Below are positions 6,502 through 13,828 of a stretch of 15,624 nucleotides of DNA, piece by piece. The position numbers were made by a program, and so were the translations under genes. The notes beneath the pieces were generated by a model. That model worked only from the letters and a program-made list of their open reading frames with translations. It was not told the origin of the DNA and searched no databases. Source of the DNA: Bacillota bacterium (lineage in GTDB: Bacteria; Bacillota; Clostridia; Lachnospirales; Lachnospiraceae); contig JAEYPA010000021.1 in NCBI GenBank assembly GCA_023411225.1, positions 1 through 15,624 on the forward strand, read 5' to 3'. Every line of letters begins with the position of its first letter. The first letter of the stretch is position 1.

Positions 6502-8595
6502 TTACACGCGCTTCATATAAATAGCACAGGCTTCAAATTCTCTATCCATTTGTACTGCCAAGTTCTTATTTTCTATTGTAATAGATTTATTGTTCTCTGT
6601 AAATACATCTATTATTTCATAGTTATATTCTAATGGAACCTGTATATACAGAGGCATCTTTTCCTCAAATGTATGAAGTATCAATAATGCTTCTTCCCTA
6701 TCATTACTATAGCGTAGAACTCCCTGCCAGCCTTTCAAAAAACGATAAGACTGTTGCTCGTTTCCATAAAATAGCGTATGTCCGCTTAAGATAATATTAG
6801 ATATGTTTTTATAAAAATTTATTCCCCTCTGAACCATGGACCATTGCTCTTCATTTAGCTCATGCACATCTCCGGAAAGGCACATGATACCTAAAAATGT
6901 ATTTGTCATGGAGTATACAATACGCTGCAATGTATCTGTTTTGCGCAACACTGCCCATATAAGACTTTGCTTTGGTTGAATGACACGGTGCATATTAGCC
7001 GCTATCACTGGTATCTCTTTCTGTTCATGGGCATCCGAAAAGGATGCCATCTCACCCAATGCTAACATAGATGGCTCTAATCGATGCCCTCCAGAAGCAC
7101 AGATTTCTATTACTATTCCGGGAACTTCCCTTCTTATTTTTCTAAAGAATTCCTGACTGGCCAGCATATTCTGTCTTAAGCCCTCTCCCAGGCTCTCAGC
7201 CCCGTCACATCCAACACCGATGGTCTCATTATAGTCCACCTTCAGATATTCAAATCCATATTTATTTAAAAAACCAATTACTTTCTCCGTCAAGTAATCA
7301 ATGGTCCATTGGTCTCTCATATCCCAAAACCGTCTTGTTCCTGCTGTTATAAATTTGCCATGTCTTTTAAGGAGATGGTCATCCAAATTATATACAGAAG
7401 CATCGCATCCCACTACTTCCATCTCGAACCATATTCCAGGTTTCATACCAGCATTTCTAATAGCATTTACCGTTTCCTGAAGCCCATGGGGGAATAATTC
7501 TTCTGCCACCTGCCAATCTCCCATATTATTTTCCCAACCTTTTACAGGGTCAGCATACCAACCTGCATCTATAACAAAGTAGTCAAATCCTCGATTTTTC
7601 ACTTTAGATAGTGTCTCTAAAATGTTCTTCTCAGTAGGGTTACCCCAAGTAGTACAAAATTCATTAAATATAACCGGCAACTGAGTATATGGGTATATTA
7701 TTTCCAGAGGCTTATTCTGCATACCGATAAGTCTCTGACATGCAGTATCCAGATTTCCTTTACAAACAGTTACATATGCTTTAGGTGATTTAATAAACTG
7801 TCCTTTCGCAAGTCTCTTTGACCAGTGACCAAAATCATAATCAGCTAGTCCTCCAGAGATGCACAATGACTCATCTCTTCGGTAAGCCTCCATCTGCCAG
7901 GAACCTGCACAGCAAAGCTCGGCTGCCCATACAACTTGACTCTCTATATCTTCTACTGCAATAAAAGGAAAATACTTTCTAACAGGCATAGAACCCACCT
8001 GTCCAAACTTCTCACTAGCAACTCCCCAACCGGACCAGGTAGGCTCCAACTGAAGTTCCTCTATTGTTCTTGTCTCTACTCGTCCCTCATTGCTCCATTT
8101 ACTCTTGATTCTATGTAACAGAAGCTTTCCTGTTGCTTCTCCTTCTATAAAAGGAGTAATACCACCTAAAGAGAAACTGGATAACATTTCAAGAGTAGCT
8201 GCCTCTGCGCAATCATTATAAAAGGTACAAGAAATAACAATTCCTTGGTATCCTTCCTCATACTCAACTATATGCTCTACTCTCAACCCAGATGCATTTT
8301 CAAATTCCGTTATTATCTTACAGGTTTTCTGTTCTTTTTCTTTTTTTTGACTTCTAAAGGTAAAATCTTTAATGGATCTATTGTTTCTCATGGTGTGACC
8401 ATTAGCAAACCCAGTAGAAAATGCTTCCCCTTCCAACTTAAACTGAAGTAGGCTATCTGTTAATTCTCCATCCCTAAGCTTGATTTTTTCACTTAGGCTA
8501 TTAGGTACCAGATATAACTCCACAAGTCCATTTTCCGATGATACATATACAGCAAGCATATCACCCAACTGATATTGATTTATTATTTCTACCAT
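6502..8595 (-). CDS. GH36-family glycosidase (putative alpha-galactosidase)
   Basis: This 697-residue enzyme without a signal peptide is cytoplasmic and should cleave the imported oligosaccharide. It has the usual GH36 layout: an N-terminal beta-sandwich (about 1-290), a TIM-barrel catalytic domain (about 300-600) and a C-terminal beta domain. Motifs seen are YFVIDAGWY (339-347), GDWQV with FPHGL, GIWFEMEVV (387-395), YLKVDYN with the expected nucleophile D454, and CASGGHRLEPSM followed by FSDAHE, where D521 is the likely acid/base. Classical alpha-galactosidases of this family carry DDGW, KWDMN and SDNTD at these places, so substrate contacts differ and the specificity (alpha-galactoside or another sugar of the GH-D clan) is open. 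The start ATG is 4 nt after the permease stop, with AAAGGA inside the permease gene's end. Confidence 0.87.
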   Translation of the reverse strand: MVEIINQYQLGDMLAVYVSSENGLVELYLVPNSLSEKIKLRDGELTDSLLQFKLEGEAFSTGFANGHTMRNNRSIKDFTFRSQKKEKEQKTCKIITEFENASGLRVEHIVEYEEGYQGIVISCTFYNDCAEAATLEMLSSFSLGGITPFIEGEATGKLLLHRIKSKWSNEGRVETRTIEELQLEPTWSGWGVASEKFGQVGSMPVRKYFPFIAVEDIESQVVWAAELCCAGSWQMEAYRRDESLCISGGLADYDFGHWSKRLAKGQFIKSPKAYVTVCKGNLDTACQRLIGMQNKPLEIIYPYTQLPVIFNEFCTTWGNPTEKNILETLSKVKNRGFDYFVIDAGWYADPVKGWENNMGDWQVAEELFPHGLQETVNAIRNAGMKPGIWFEMEVVGCDASVYNLDDHLLKRHGKFITAGTRRFWDMRDQWTIDYLTEKVIGFLNKYGFEYLKVDYNETIGVGCDGAESLGEGLRQNMLASQEFFRKIRREVPGIVIEICASGGHRLEPSMLALGEMASFSDAHEQKEIPVIAANMHRVIQPKQSLIWAVLRKTDTLQRIVYSMTNTFLGIMCLSGDVHELNEEQWSMVQRGINFYKNISNIILSGHTLFYGNEQQSYRFLKGWQGVLRYSNDREEALLILHTFEEKMPLYIQVPLEYNYEIIDVFTENNKSITIENKNLAVQMDREFEACAIYMKRV

Positions 8596-8599
8596 ATTC

Positions 8600-9436
8600 C
8601 TATCCTTTCAATGCTCCTGAAGTTAAGCCCGTGATAAATTGTTTCTGTGCAAGAATATATGCAACAACAATCGGAAATGACGCAAACGCAACGTAAGCAA
8701 ATACAGTACCCCAATCAGAAGCATAAGGTCCAATTGCGGTATATATTCCAACTGTAATCGTCTGCACTTGACCAATTAACAATGGTGTAAGGAAATCATT
8801 CCACATAGATAAACCGATAAAAATGGCTACTGTCGTAGTACATGGTTTTACAAGAGGCATAATAATTCTAAAAAATACTTTCATTTGTCCTGCCCCATCG
8901 ATGATAGCCGCCTCTTCCAAATCCTCAGAAATGCCGCTGATGAACCCCTGATACATAAAGACAGAAAATGAAATACTACCTGATACAAAGACCATAATCA
9001 ATACTGGTAAATTGCCTGTAATTCCCAACTTGCTGAACATAGTCACCAATGGAACATAGATAATTACATATGGAACCATCATACCAAAAAGAAAGAAAAT
9101 AAATAATGCCTTTCCAAAACGGCTTTTTACCCTTGCAACATAATATCCAGCCATGGAAGATATTAATATACAGATACCTGCTCCAAAAACTGTGATACAT
9201 ATCGAATTGAAGTACATCTTGCCAATATTAACATTAGGATTAAACAGCACACTTTTCAAATTATCCAGAATAGGTGGAATTGGTATTGAAATCGGTGATG
9301 ATGTTATATCTTCTGTAGGTTTAAAGACACTAATAAAGGTCAGATATAAAGGAAATGCAACTATAATAGCCAATATAATTACAATAATTTTCAAAATAAT
9401 ATCCACAATTTTTGTTTTCTTGTCTTTAATCTTCAT
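8600..9436 (-). CDS. CUT1-family sugar ABC transporter permease (MalG-type)
   Basis: This 278-residue inner-membrane subunit of a carbohydrate ABC importer has about six hydrophobic segments: near 12-36, 76-98, 109-130, 141-163, 198-220 and 240-262. The cytoplasmic EAA loop that docks the ATPase is EEAAIIDGAGQMKVFFRIIM (174-193). The C-terminus, with a 'QKQFITGLTSGALKG' ending, is typical of the MalG/LacG side of CUT1 systems. The gene starts 1 nt after the preceding permease stop, and its GGAGGTG ribosome binding site lies within the last codons of that gene, so the two are coupled and probably form a heterodimer. No ATP-binding subunit gene lies in the window. Confidence 0.92.
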   Translation of the reverse strand: MKIKDKKTKIVDIILKIIVIILAIIVAFPLYLTFISVFKPTEDITSSPISIPIPPILDNLKSVLFNPNVNIGKMYFNSICITVFGAGICILISSMAGYYVARVKSRFGKALFIFFLFGMMVPYVIIYVPLVTMFSKLGITGNLPVLIMVFVSGSISFSVFMYQGFISGISEDLEEAAIIDGAGQMKVFFRIIMPLVKPCTTTVAIFIGLSMWNDFLTPLLIGQVQTITVGIYTAIGPYASDWGTVFAYVAFASFPIVVAYILAQKQFITGLTSGALKG

Positions 9437-9437
9437 C

Positions 9438-10298
9438 TTACTTCACCTCCAATTTTTTAGACAGTGTTAACTGTATAATGGAAATGGTAGCAATAATCGC
9501 AAATAAAAAGACTGCAATTGCAGAGGAATATCCAAGAAGGTTATTACCAAAGGCCTGTGTAACAATGTTATAGGTTATCGTCTCAGTAGAGTAACCTGGT
9601 CCTCCATTGGTTATGACCTTGACAATATCGTATTGCTTCATCTCTGTCATAATACTCATAATGACGCTGATTGTAATTCCTGGAACTATCATAGGCAACG
9701 TAATATATCTGAATTTCTGCCATCTGCTGCCTCCATCCACTGTACAGGCTTCATATAAATCTTCTGGAACAGTTTGTATTGCCGCAAGATACAACACCAT
9801 ATGAAAACCAAGTGTTCTCCATATCTCAATCAGACAAATACTTCTTATGGCACCTTTTGTATTCCCAATAAAATCAGTCACTAAACTATCCAGATGTAAT
9901 GTCTGTAATAAACTATTTAGTACTCCTGTATAGGACAATACAGACAACCAAATAAATGAAATAGCTACTGTGCTGATTACATAGGGAAGAAAAAAGATGC
10001 TTCTCAATGCATTTATCTTTTTACTCACACGATTTAGTAAACATGCGATAAACAAACCTAACACATTGACGGTTATGCTGACAACTACTGTAATTTTTAA
10101 AGTAACACCGATTGCATTATGTAGGCGTTCGTCTCCAAATAGATCTAAATAATTAGATATCCCCACAAAATTAAATGATGGTGTGATACCACTCCAGTCT
10201 GTTAGACTAATAAAAAAAGCTCCTATAATCGGTATAATCATTAGGCCAACATAAACTAATAACGCCGGCATAAAGAATATCTTTGATTTCTTCTTCAT
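9438..10298 (-). CDS. CUT1-family sugar ABC transporter permease (MalF-type)
   Basis: This 286-residue membrane subunit is the partner of the following MalG-type permease. The N-terminus (MKKKSKIFFMPALLVYVGLM) and the SLTDWSG segment after the first membrane helix are typical of short MalF/UgpA-like permeases without the large periplasmic loop. The EAA loop is EACTVDGGSRWQKFRYITLP (183-202), and the NGGPGYSTET region (231-240) is a common family feature. The start ATG has a purine-rich GGAGGAAGG box 6 nt upstream. The gene is separated from the binding-protein gene by 121 nt that contain two alternative hairpins, which may lower expression of the membrane subunits relative to the binding protein. 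Confidence 0.92.
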   Translation of the reverse strand: MKKKSKIFFMPALLVYVGLMIIPIIGAFFISLTDWSGITPSFNFVGISNYLDLFGDERLHNAIGVTLKITVVVSITVNVLGLFIACLLNRVSKKINALRSIFFLPYVISTVAISFIWLSVLSYTGVLNSLLQTLHLDSLVTDFIGNTKGAIRSICLIEIWRTLGFHMVLYLAAIQTVPEDLYEACTVDGGSRWQKFRYITLPMIVPGITISVIMSIMTEMKQYDIVKVITNGGPGYSTETITYNIVTQAFGNNLLGYSSAIAVFLFAIIATISIIQLTLSKKLEVK

Positions 10299-10314
10299 CT
10301 CTATCCTTCCTCCT

Positions 10315-10365
10315 CCCCTTTATTAGAAGGGGTTTAGGATACAATGGATAAGTACCCTAAACCTC
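10315..10365 (-). promoter_or_regulatory. Competing hairpins between binding-protein and permease genes
   Basis: In the minus-strand transcript a stem of eight perfect pairs (GGTTTAGG at 10363-10356 with CCTAAACC at 10338-10331, loop 17 nt) can form, extendable across one mismatch. The CCCC that ends it (10332-10329) is also part of a second 6-bp hairpin, CCCCTT-CTAATA-AAGGGG (10332-10315), directly before the permease ribosome binding site. Both cannot form fully together. There is no long T-run, so this is more likely an mRNA-stabilising or attenuating element than a full terminator. Confidence 0.5.
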
Positions 10366-10419
10366 ATTGATAAATCTTCATATCTATTACGTTTTAATAA
10401 AGGTTCATGCTAATGTTTG

Positions 10420-11778
10420 TTATTTAGCTGATTGGAGTAATTTTTGCATTTCTTTGTCCCAGTTTCCTAACTCATCTTTTACACTGGCACCTGTATATAT
10501 ATTTTGAAGTGATTTACATGTATAATCCTCAAATCCTGAAGGCATTGCAGTATCACCAACAACTTTCATGATCTCAGGTACTAATTTAACATCATTATAG
10601 TTTTCTAGGAATTCTTTTTGGATAGGTCCCATATCGTATATTACTGGTTCTTTCGTTACAGAATATGTACCATCTGCTTTTAGATATTTAGCATAGATGT
10701 CTTTGTTTCCACCAAGTACATACGCACAGAATTTAAATGCTTCTTCTTTATTCTTGCAAGTCTCTGAAACGCCCCAATACTGTGGCATTGTACAATAGGT
10801 TTTAGCTCCTGTTGAGGTAGGCATCACAAATACACCAATATCGTCTAATTTAACCCCATCTTTATCTAAGGTTGGAGCTGCCCAAGCGCCATCCATAAAC
10901 ATAGCTGAGCTACCTTTTAAGAATTCTTGCTGTGCCTGAGTGTAACTAAAGGACATACTTCCTTTATGATAATATCCTGCTTTGATTAAGTCTTGCCATT
11001 TTTGAAGAGAATCTTCTACTACAGAATCTGTCCATTTTAATGTACCATCAAGGATTTGTTTATTAAAATCAGGATATTTATTTACGATATCAGAGTTAGC
11101 TACTCCAGTCCAATATCCAAAGCTAGTTGCCCAAATATCAGATGCACCAGCTCCCATTAAAGGTGTCTTGCCAGCTGCTTTTAATTTTTCACACGCTTGA
11201 ACAAATTCATCCCAAGTTGTAGGCTCTGCTGTAATACCAGCTTCTTTAAATTGATCTTTGTGGTAGTAGCACTGATTACGAAGTGCCTTATATGCTGGTA
11301 CTAATGTGTGTTTTCCATTGTAGGTTGCTATTGCTGTGTCCTCATAATTAGTAAGCATCTCTTCTGGAACCTCTGCATAGATACCATCGGTCTTAGCTAA
11401 GTCAACTGGGTCAATGTTGATATCAGGCATATTACCCGCTGATAACATTGTTTTCAAAAACTGTGGTCTAGAATCTCCTGTCATAAGTACCTTTTCAATC
11501 TTTACATTTGGGTTGTCTTTCTCATAAGCATCGATAATGGACTGCCATAATTCTGCTGTGTAGTTATCTGTCTCAAATACTGCCCAGGTCAATGTGATTT
11601 TCTCTCCACTATCTGCTGATGCACTAGGCTTGGTAGAATCAGTAGGCTTAGTAGCGTCTGTAGCCTTTTTAGTATTGTCTGTTTTGTTTGTTTCATTTGA
11701 TGACTTTCCACATCCTGCGATTGTTAAAGCCACCATAGCAATCATCATGACCATTGCTAATACTTTTTTTCTTAACAT
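10420..11778 (-). CDS. Sugar-binding lipoprotein of an ABC importer
   Basis: This 452-residue family 1-type solute-binding protein should capture the oligosaccharide at the cell surface and deliver it to the two permeases. The N-terminus is a lipoprotein signal peptide: MLRKK, a hydrophobic core, and lipobox LTIAGC with the lipidated Cys at 23. A flexible linker rich in Thr, Lys, Ser and Asp (about 24-57) follows; its near-repeats KPTDS/KPSAS and KATDA are also visible in the DNA. The mature domain (from about 58, ITLTWAVFETDNY) has the usual features, including 'WDEFVQACEKLKAAGKTPL' around 185-205 and MFMDGAWAAP near 295. The start ATG has AAGGGAGG 9 nt upstream. It is the first gene of the operon, behind its own promoter, fitting the high amount of binding protein such systems need. 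The ligand is not readable. Confidence 0.93.
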   Translation of the reverse strand: MLRKKVLAMVMMIAMVALTIAGCGKSSNETNKTDNTKKATDATKPTDSTKPSASADSGEKITLTWAVFETDNYTAELWQSIIDAYEKDNPNVKIEKVLMTGDSRPQFLKTMLSAGNMPDINIDPVDLAKTDGIYAEVPEEMLTNYEDTAIATYNGKHTLVPAYKALRNQCYYHKDQFKEAGITAEPTTWDEFVQACEKLKAAGKTPLMGAGASDIWATSFGYWTGVANSDIVNKYPDFNKQILDGTLKWTDSVVEDSLQKWQDLIKAGYYHKGSMSFSYTQAQQEFLKGSSAMFMDGAWAAPTLDKDGVKLDDIGVFVMPTSTGAKTYCTMPQYWGVSETCKNKEEAFKFCAYVLGGNKDIYAKYLKADGTYSVTKEPVIYDMGPIQKEFLENYNDVKLVPEIMKVVGDTAMPSGFEDYTCKSLQNIYTGASVKDELGNWDKEMQKLLQSAK

Positions 11779-11828
11779 AAATTATTACCTCCCTTAAGTT
11801 TTTTGTGTATCACTCTCTTTGTAATTTA

Positions 11829-11857
11829 AGTATATACTACGCCATTTCATCTCTCAA
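11829..11857 (-). promoter_or_regulatory. Sigma-A-type promoter of the sugar-uptake operon
   Basis: Minus strand: -35 TTGAGA (11857-11852), 17-bp spacer, -10 TATACT (11834-11829), each with one difference from consensus. Transcription would start near 11822, leaving a leader of about 45 nt with a strong ribosome binding site before the ATG at 11778. No clear CcpA (cre) site was found here. Confidence 0.72.
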
Positions 11858-11864
11858 TTTTAAT

Positions 11865-11892
11865 AATTATAGAAAGCACTAACAAATTATAG
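11865..11892 (-). promoter_or_regulatory. Direct repeats upstream of the operon promoter, candidate AraC-type site
   Basis: CTATAATT occurs twice on the minus strand, at 11892-11885 and 11872-11865, exactly 20 bp apart. The nearer copy ends 7 bp before the -35 box. Two same-orientation half-sites about two helical turns apart next to the -35 region is how AraC-type activators usually bind, so this is a candidate site for the operon's own response regulator. The repeats are AT-rich and contain TATAAT, so chance or an alternative -10 box is possible. Confidence 0.4.
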
Positions 11893-11897
11893 TTTAT

Positions 11898-11940
11898 AAA
11901 AGGATGGGCTTTCATTCTTTAACGTGAAAGCCCATCCTTT
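11898..11940 (-). terminator. Rho-independent terminator after the oxidoreductase gene
   Basis: A perfect 16-bp inverted repeat (11899-11914 with 11925-11940, loop 10 nt) begins 8 nt after the oxidoreductase stop codon. On the minus strand the distal arm ends in CCTTTT and continues AT-rich. It separates the upstream deacylase/DUF1905/oxidoreductase operon from the sugar operon promoter just downstream. The plus-strand side has a similar T-run but no gene reads into it. Confidence 0.85.
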
Positions 11941-11947
11941 ATACATT

Positions 11948-12916
11948 TTACTCCATTGGATATTTCATACCCCATATTCCTCTGACTTGATCCATAATCT
12001 CCATCATTCGAATCGTCTCTGAGTGAGGCATATCCGGACATTCCAACCAGCCATTCTCTAGGGCCTTTTTACAGGCCTCTACTTCATATTCATAGCCGCT
12101 AATCTGCTCCGGTGTCCTATAATCTTTCAATAATTCATGATTCTTATTATAAACTCTATAGCCCTGCACATTATTGATATTCTCCACAACAATATATCCT
12201 TCTGTGCCGTAGATATAACCTCCTCGTTCTGAAGAAACTAGTTGGCTGCTATGTAAAGTGGCGGTAGTACCATCCTCATAGGTCAATATCATACTGTTAC
12301 TGTCGTCTACCCCATATTCATTCATGACAGCTGAGGTCTTAATATCCTTAATCTCACCTTTTAGGACCATACAAGCAAAATTTATTGGGTAAATTCCCAA
12401 ATCCAGAAGAGCTCCACCTGCCAGCTCTGGTTTCTTATTGCGTTCTAAGTCATTGAGGACATAACATAGGTTGGCGGTAACAGAATGCACCTTACCAATG
12501 ATTCCACTGTCTATTATATCATCTAGAACCTTACGCATTGGATTATATCGTGTCCAGATAGCCTCAGTTAAAAGCAATCCTTTCTCCTTAGCAAGAGCAA
12601 GAACCTCTTTGGCCTGAACTGCATTTATAGTAAATGCCTTTTCACAAAGGATGTTTTTACCATGCTCTAAGCATAACTTTATTATGTCATAATGGTATGA
12701 GTGAGGAACTGCAATGTAAACAAGGTCAATTTCATCGTCTCTTAGCATCTCCTCATAGGAACCATAGGCCTTTAAAAAGCCATGTCTTTCTGCAAAGTCC
12801 TGAGCCCGGCTAAGATCCCTAGCTCCAATCGCATAACTTTCCACCTGATCCATGTGGGCAATGGTGTTTGCCATAATCTCAGCAATCTTTCCTGCACCTA
12901 GAATTGCCATTTTCAT
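11948..12916 (-). CDS. Gfo/Idh/MocA-family NAD(P)-dependent oxidoreductase
   Basis: This 322-residue cytoplasmic dehydrogenase-like protein has an N-terminal Rossmann fold with the dinucleotide-binding motif AILGAGKIA (4-12). The usual EKP signature appears as C-E-K-A (91-94): Lys93 is kept and Pro replaced by Ala. The C-terminal substrate domain contains GGALLDLGIYPI (167-178), with Asp172 and Tyr176 where related dihydrodiol-dehydrogenase-like members place catalytic residues. The family oxidises or reduces sugars and related alcohols; the substrate here is unknown. An in-frame ATG at 12925 is only 1 nt from the GGAAGGAG box, so the ATG at 12916 (10-nt spacing, MKMAILGAGK) is the better start. 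It is the last gene of an operon with the DUF1905 and deacylase genes, ahead of a strong terminator. It is not in the sugar operon, though it could still act on a sugar. Confidence 0.88.
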   Translation of the reverse strand: MKMAILGAGKIAEIMANTIAHMDQVESYAIGARDLSRAQDFAERHGFLKAYGSYEEMLRDDEIDLVYIAVPHSYHYDIIKLCLEHGKNILCEKAFTINAVQAKEVLALAKEKGLLLTEAIWTRYNPMRKVLDDIIDSGIIGKVHSVTANLCYVLNDLERNKKPELAGGALLDLGIYPINFACMVLKGEIKDIKTSAVMNEYGVDDSNSMILTYEDGTTATLHSSQLVSSERGGYIYGTEGYIVVENINNVQGYRVYNKNHELLKDYRTPEQISGYEYEVEACKKALENGWLECPDMPHSETIRMMEIMDQVRGIWGMKYPME

Positions 12917-12935
12917 AATAAACATACTCCTTCCT

Positions 12936-13214
12936 TTATTCTCTTTCTGTTATTCTGACGTGTACCATATCTCCCGTTTGCTTACTAATCTTGGCCCGAA
13001 TGTCTTTACGTAGGCCAATAATATGGTTCTCTGTCTGTCTACGTACCAGACTTCCCTCATATACCACTCCATCGAACTCAGCTCTGACCTTTACCCTGCC
13101 TTTGCCAAATTCCTTGCGAACATCATAGGGAAATGTAACGTAAGCACCGTCAATATCCTGCACTTTCTGTATCTCAGCGTCAAATTCATATATCTTTGGG
13201 TTTATTGTTGTCAT
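12936..13214 (-). CDS. DUF1905 domain protein
   Basis: This small 92-residue soluble protein almost fully matches the DUF1905 pattern: YEFDAEIQKVQDIDGAYVTF near the start, FPYDVRKEFGKGRVKVRAEF in the middle (about 28-47), a G-x-L segment, and HIIGLRKDIRAKISKQTGD (64-82). The fold is a small beta barrel; the molecular function is not established. It may occur alone, as here, or fused to YdeI-like domains. The ATG at 13214 has AAAGGA about 8 nt upstream and lies 14 nt after the stop of the deacylase gene, so the two are very probably co-transcribed. Nothing here points to a partner or substrate. Confidence 0.85.
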   Translation of the reverse strand: MTTINPKIYEFDAEIQKVQDIDGAYVTFPYDVRKEFGKGRVKVRAEFDGVVYEGSLVRRQTENHIIGLRKDIRAKISKQTGDMVHVRITERE

Positions 13215-13228
13215 AAAATTATCCTTTC

Positions 13229-13726
13229 CTATTCCACCACATCCTCCAGGGTGAATGGTACAAGTTTCTTTAAATCCCCAGGGGTTACCTGTACCTGATA
13301 TCCAATTTTCCCGGCACTAAAGATTATGGTCTCCCACTGTGAAGCAGATTCATGAAGCACCGTAACAAATCGTTTCTTCATTCCGATTGGAGAACAGCCC
13401 CCATGAATATAACCGGTTAACGGCAAAAGCTCCTTAGACTTTATCATATCGATTGACTTCTCACCTACTGCTTTTGCTGCCTTTTTAAGATTTAACTCCT
13501 TACCTACAGGAATTACAAAGACGTAATGTTCCTTTGATTTGCCCTCCGTCACTAAGGTCTTAAATACCTGCTCCGGATTCTGACCAAGTATTGCTGCCAC
13601 TTCGGTTCCACTGATGGCCTCTCCATCCCCATAGGTGTAATGTTGATATGGTATCTTAGCTTGCTCTAAAAGCCGCATAACATTAGTTTTTTGTTCTGCT
13701 TGTTTTTCCTTATTATTCTTGCCCAT
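13229..13726 (-). CDS. ybaK: YbaK/EbsC-family Cys-tRNA(Pro) deacylase
   Basis: This 165-residue free-standing trans-editing enzyme hydrolyses mischarged aminoacyl-tRNA, in the best studied members Cys-tRNA(Pro). The conserved catalytic Lys is K56 in QVFKTLV. The other signatures are FVIPVGKELNLKKAAKA (70-86) and the glycine-rich GGCSPIGMKK (109-118), typical of YbaK rather than ProX. The charged leader MGKNNKEKQAEQK is slightly longer than usual. The ATG at 13726 has GAGG about 9 nt upstream. It is the first gene of a three-gene operon with its own promoter at 13792-13820. The exact misacylated tRNA handled is inferred from family membership. Confidence 0.9.
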   Translation of the reverse strand: MGKNNKEKQAEQKTNVMRLLEQAKIPYQHYTYGDGEAISGTEVAAILGQNPEQVFKTLVTEGKSKEHYVFVIPVGKELNLKKAAKAVGEKSIDMIKSKELLPLTGYIHGGCSPIGMKKRFVTVLHESASQWETIIFSAGKIGYQVQVTPGDLKKLVPFTLEDVVE

Positions 13727-13791
13727 ATGTTCTATCCTCTATTCGTTCCTCACAGTAACTGCCTTACTTGTGGCTTTAGATTATTAGTAGT

Positions 13792-13820
13792 ATTGTAAAG
13801 CATTTTCTGCGCAATGGCAA
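13792..13820 (-). promoter_or_regulatory. Sigma-A-type promoter of the ybaK operon
   Basis: Minus strand: -35 TTGCCA (13820-13815), exactly 17 bp, then -10 TACAAT (13797-13792), each with one difference from consensus. Transcription would start near 13785, about 60 nt before the ATG at 13726. The -35 lies only 9 nt past the stop of the WYL-regulator gene. No terminator for the upstream pair was found in this gap, so readthrough from that pair is also possible. Confidence 0.7.
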
Positions 13821-13828
13821 ACTCAATT

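Noticed and set aside
8245..8451. Plus-strand 68-codon frame within the GH36 gene, rich in Phe.
   Set aside because: Antisense shadow of Lys/Glu-rich GH36 coding sequence; no start signal.
11627..11685. Short repeated DNA units in the binding-protein gene as a tandem repeat locus.
   Set aside because: They encode the Thr/Lys/Ser/Asp-rich linker after the lipidated cysteine; imperfect and explained by low-complexity linker coding.
11887..11892. TATAAT within the upstream direct repeat as the main -10 of the sugar operon.
   Set aside because: No acceptable -35 at 16-18 bp upstream, while the TTGAGA/TATACT pair at 11829-11857 has exact 17-bp spacing.
11898..11940. Perfect inverted repeat as a transposon end or attachment site.
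   Set aside because: It sits 8 nt after a stop codon with a small loop and T-rich end, as expected for a terminator; no transposase, integrase or target duplication was seen.
13023..13298. Plus-strand 91-codon frame opposite the DUF1905 gene.
   Set aside because: The minus strand holds clear DUF1905 and YbaK coding sequence with good ribosome binding sites; the opposite frame has no family features.
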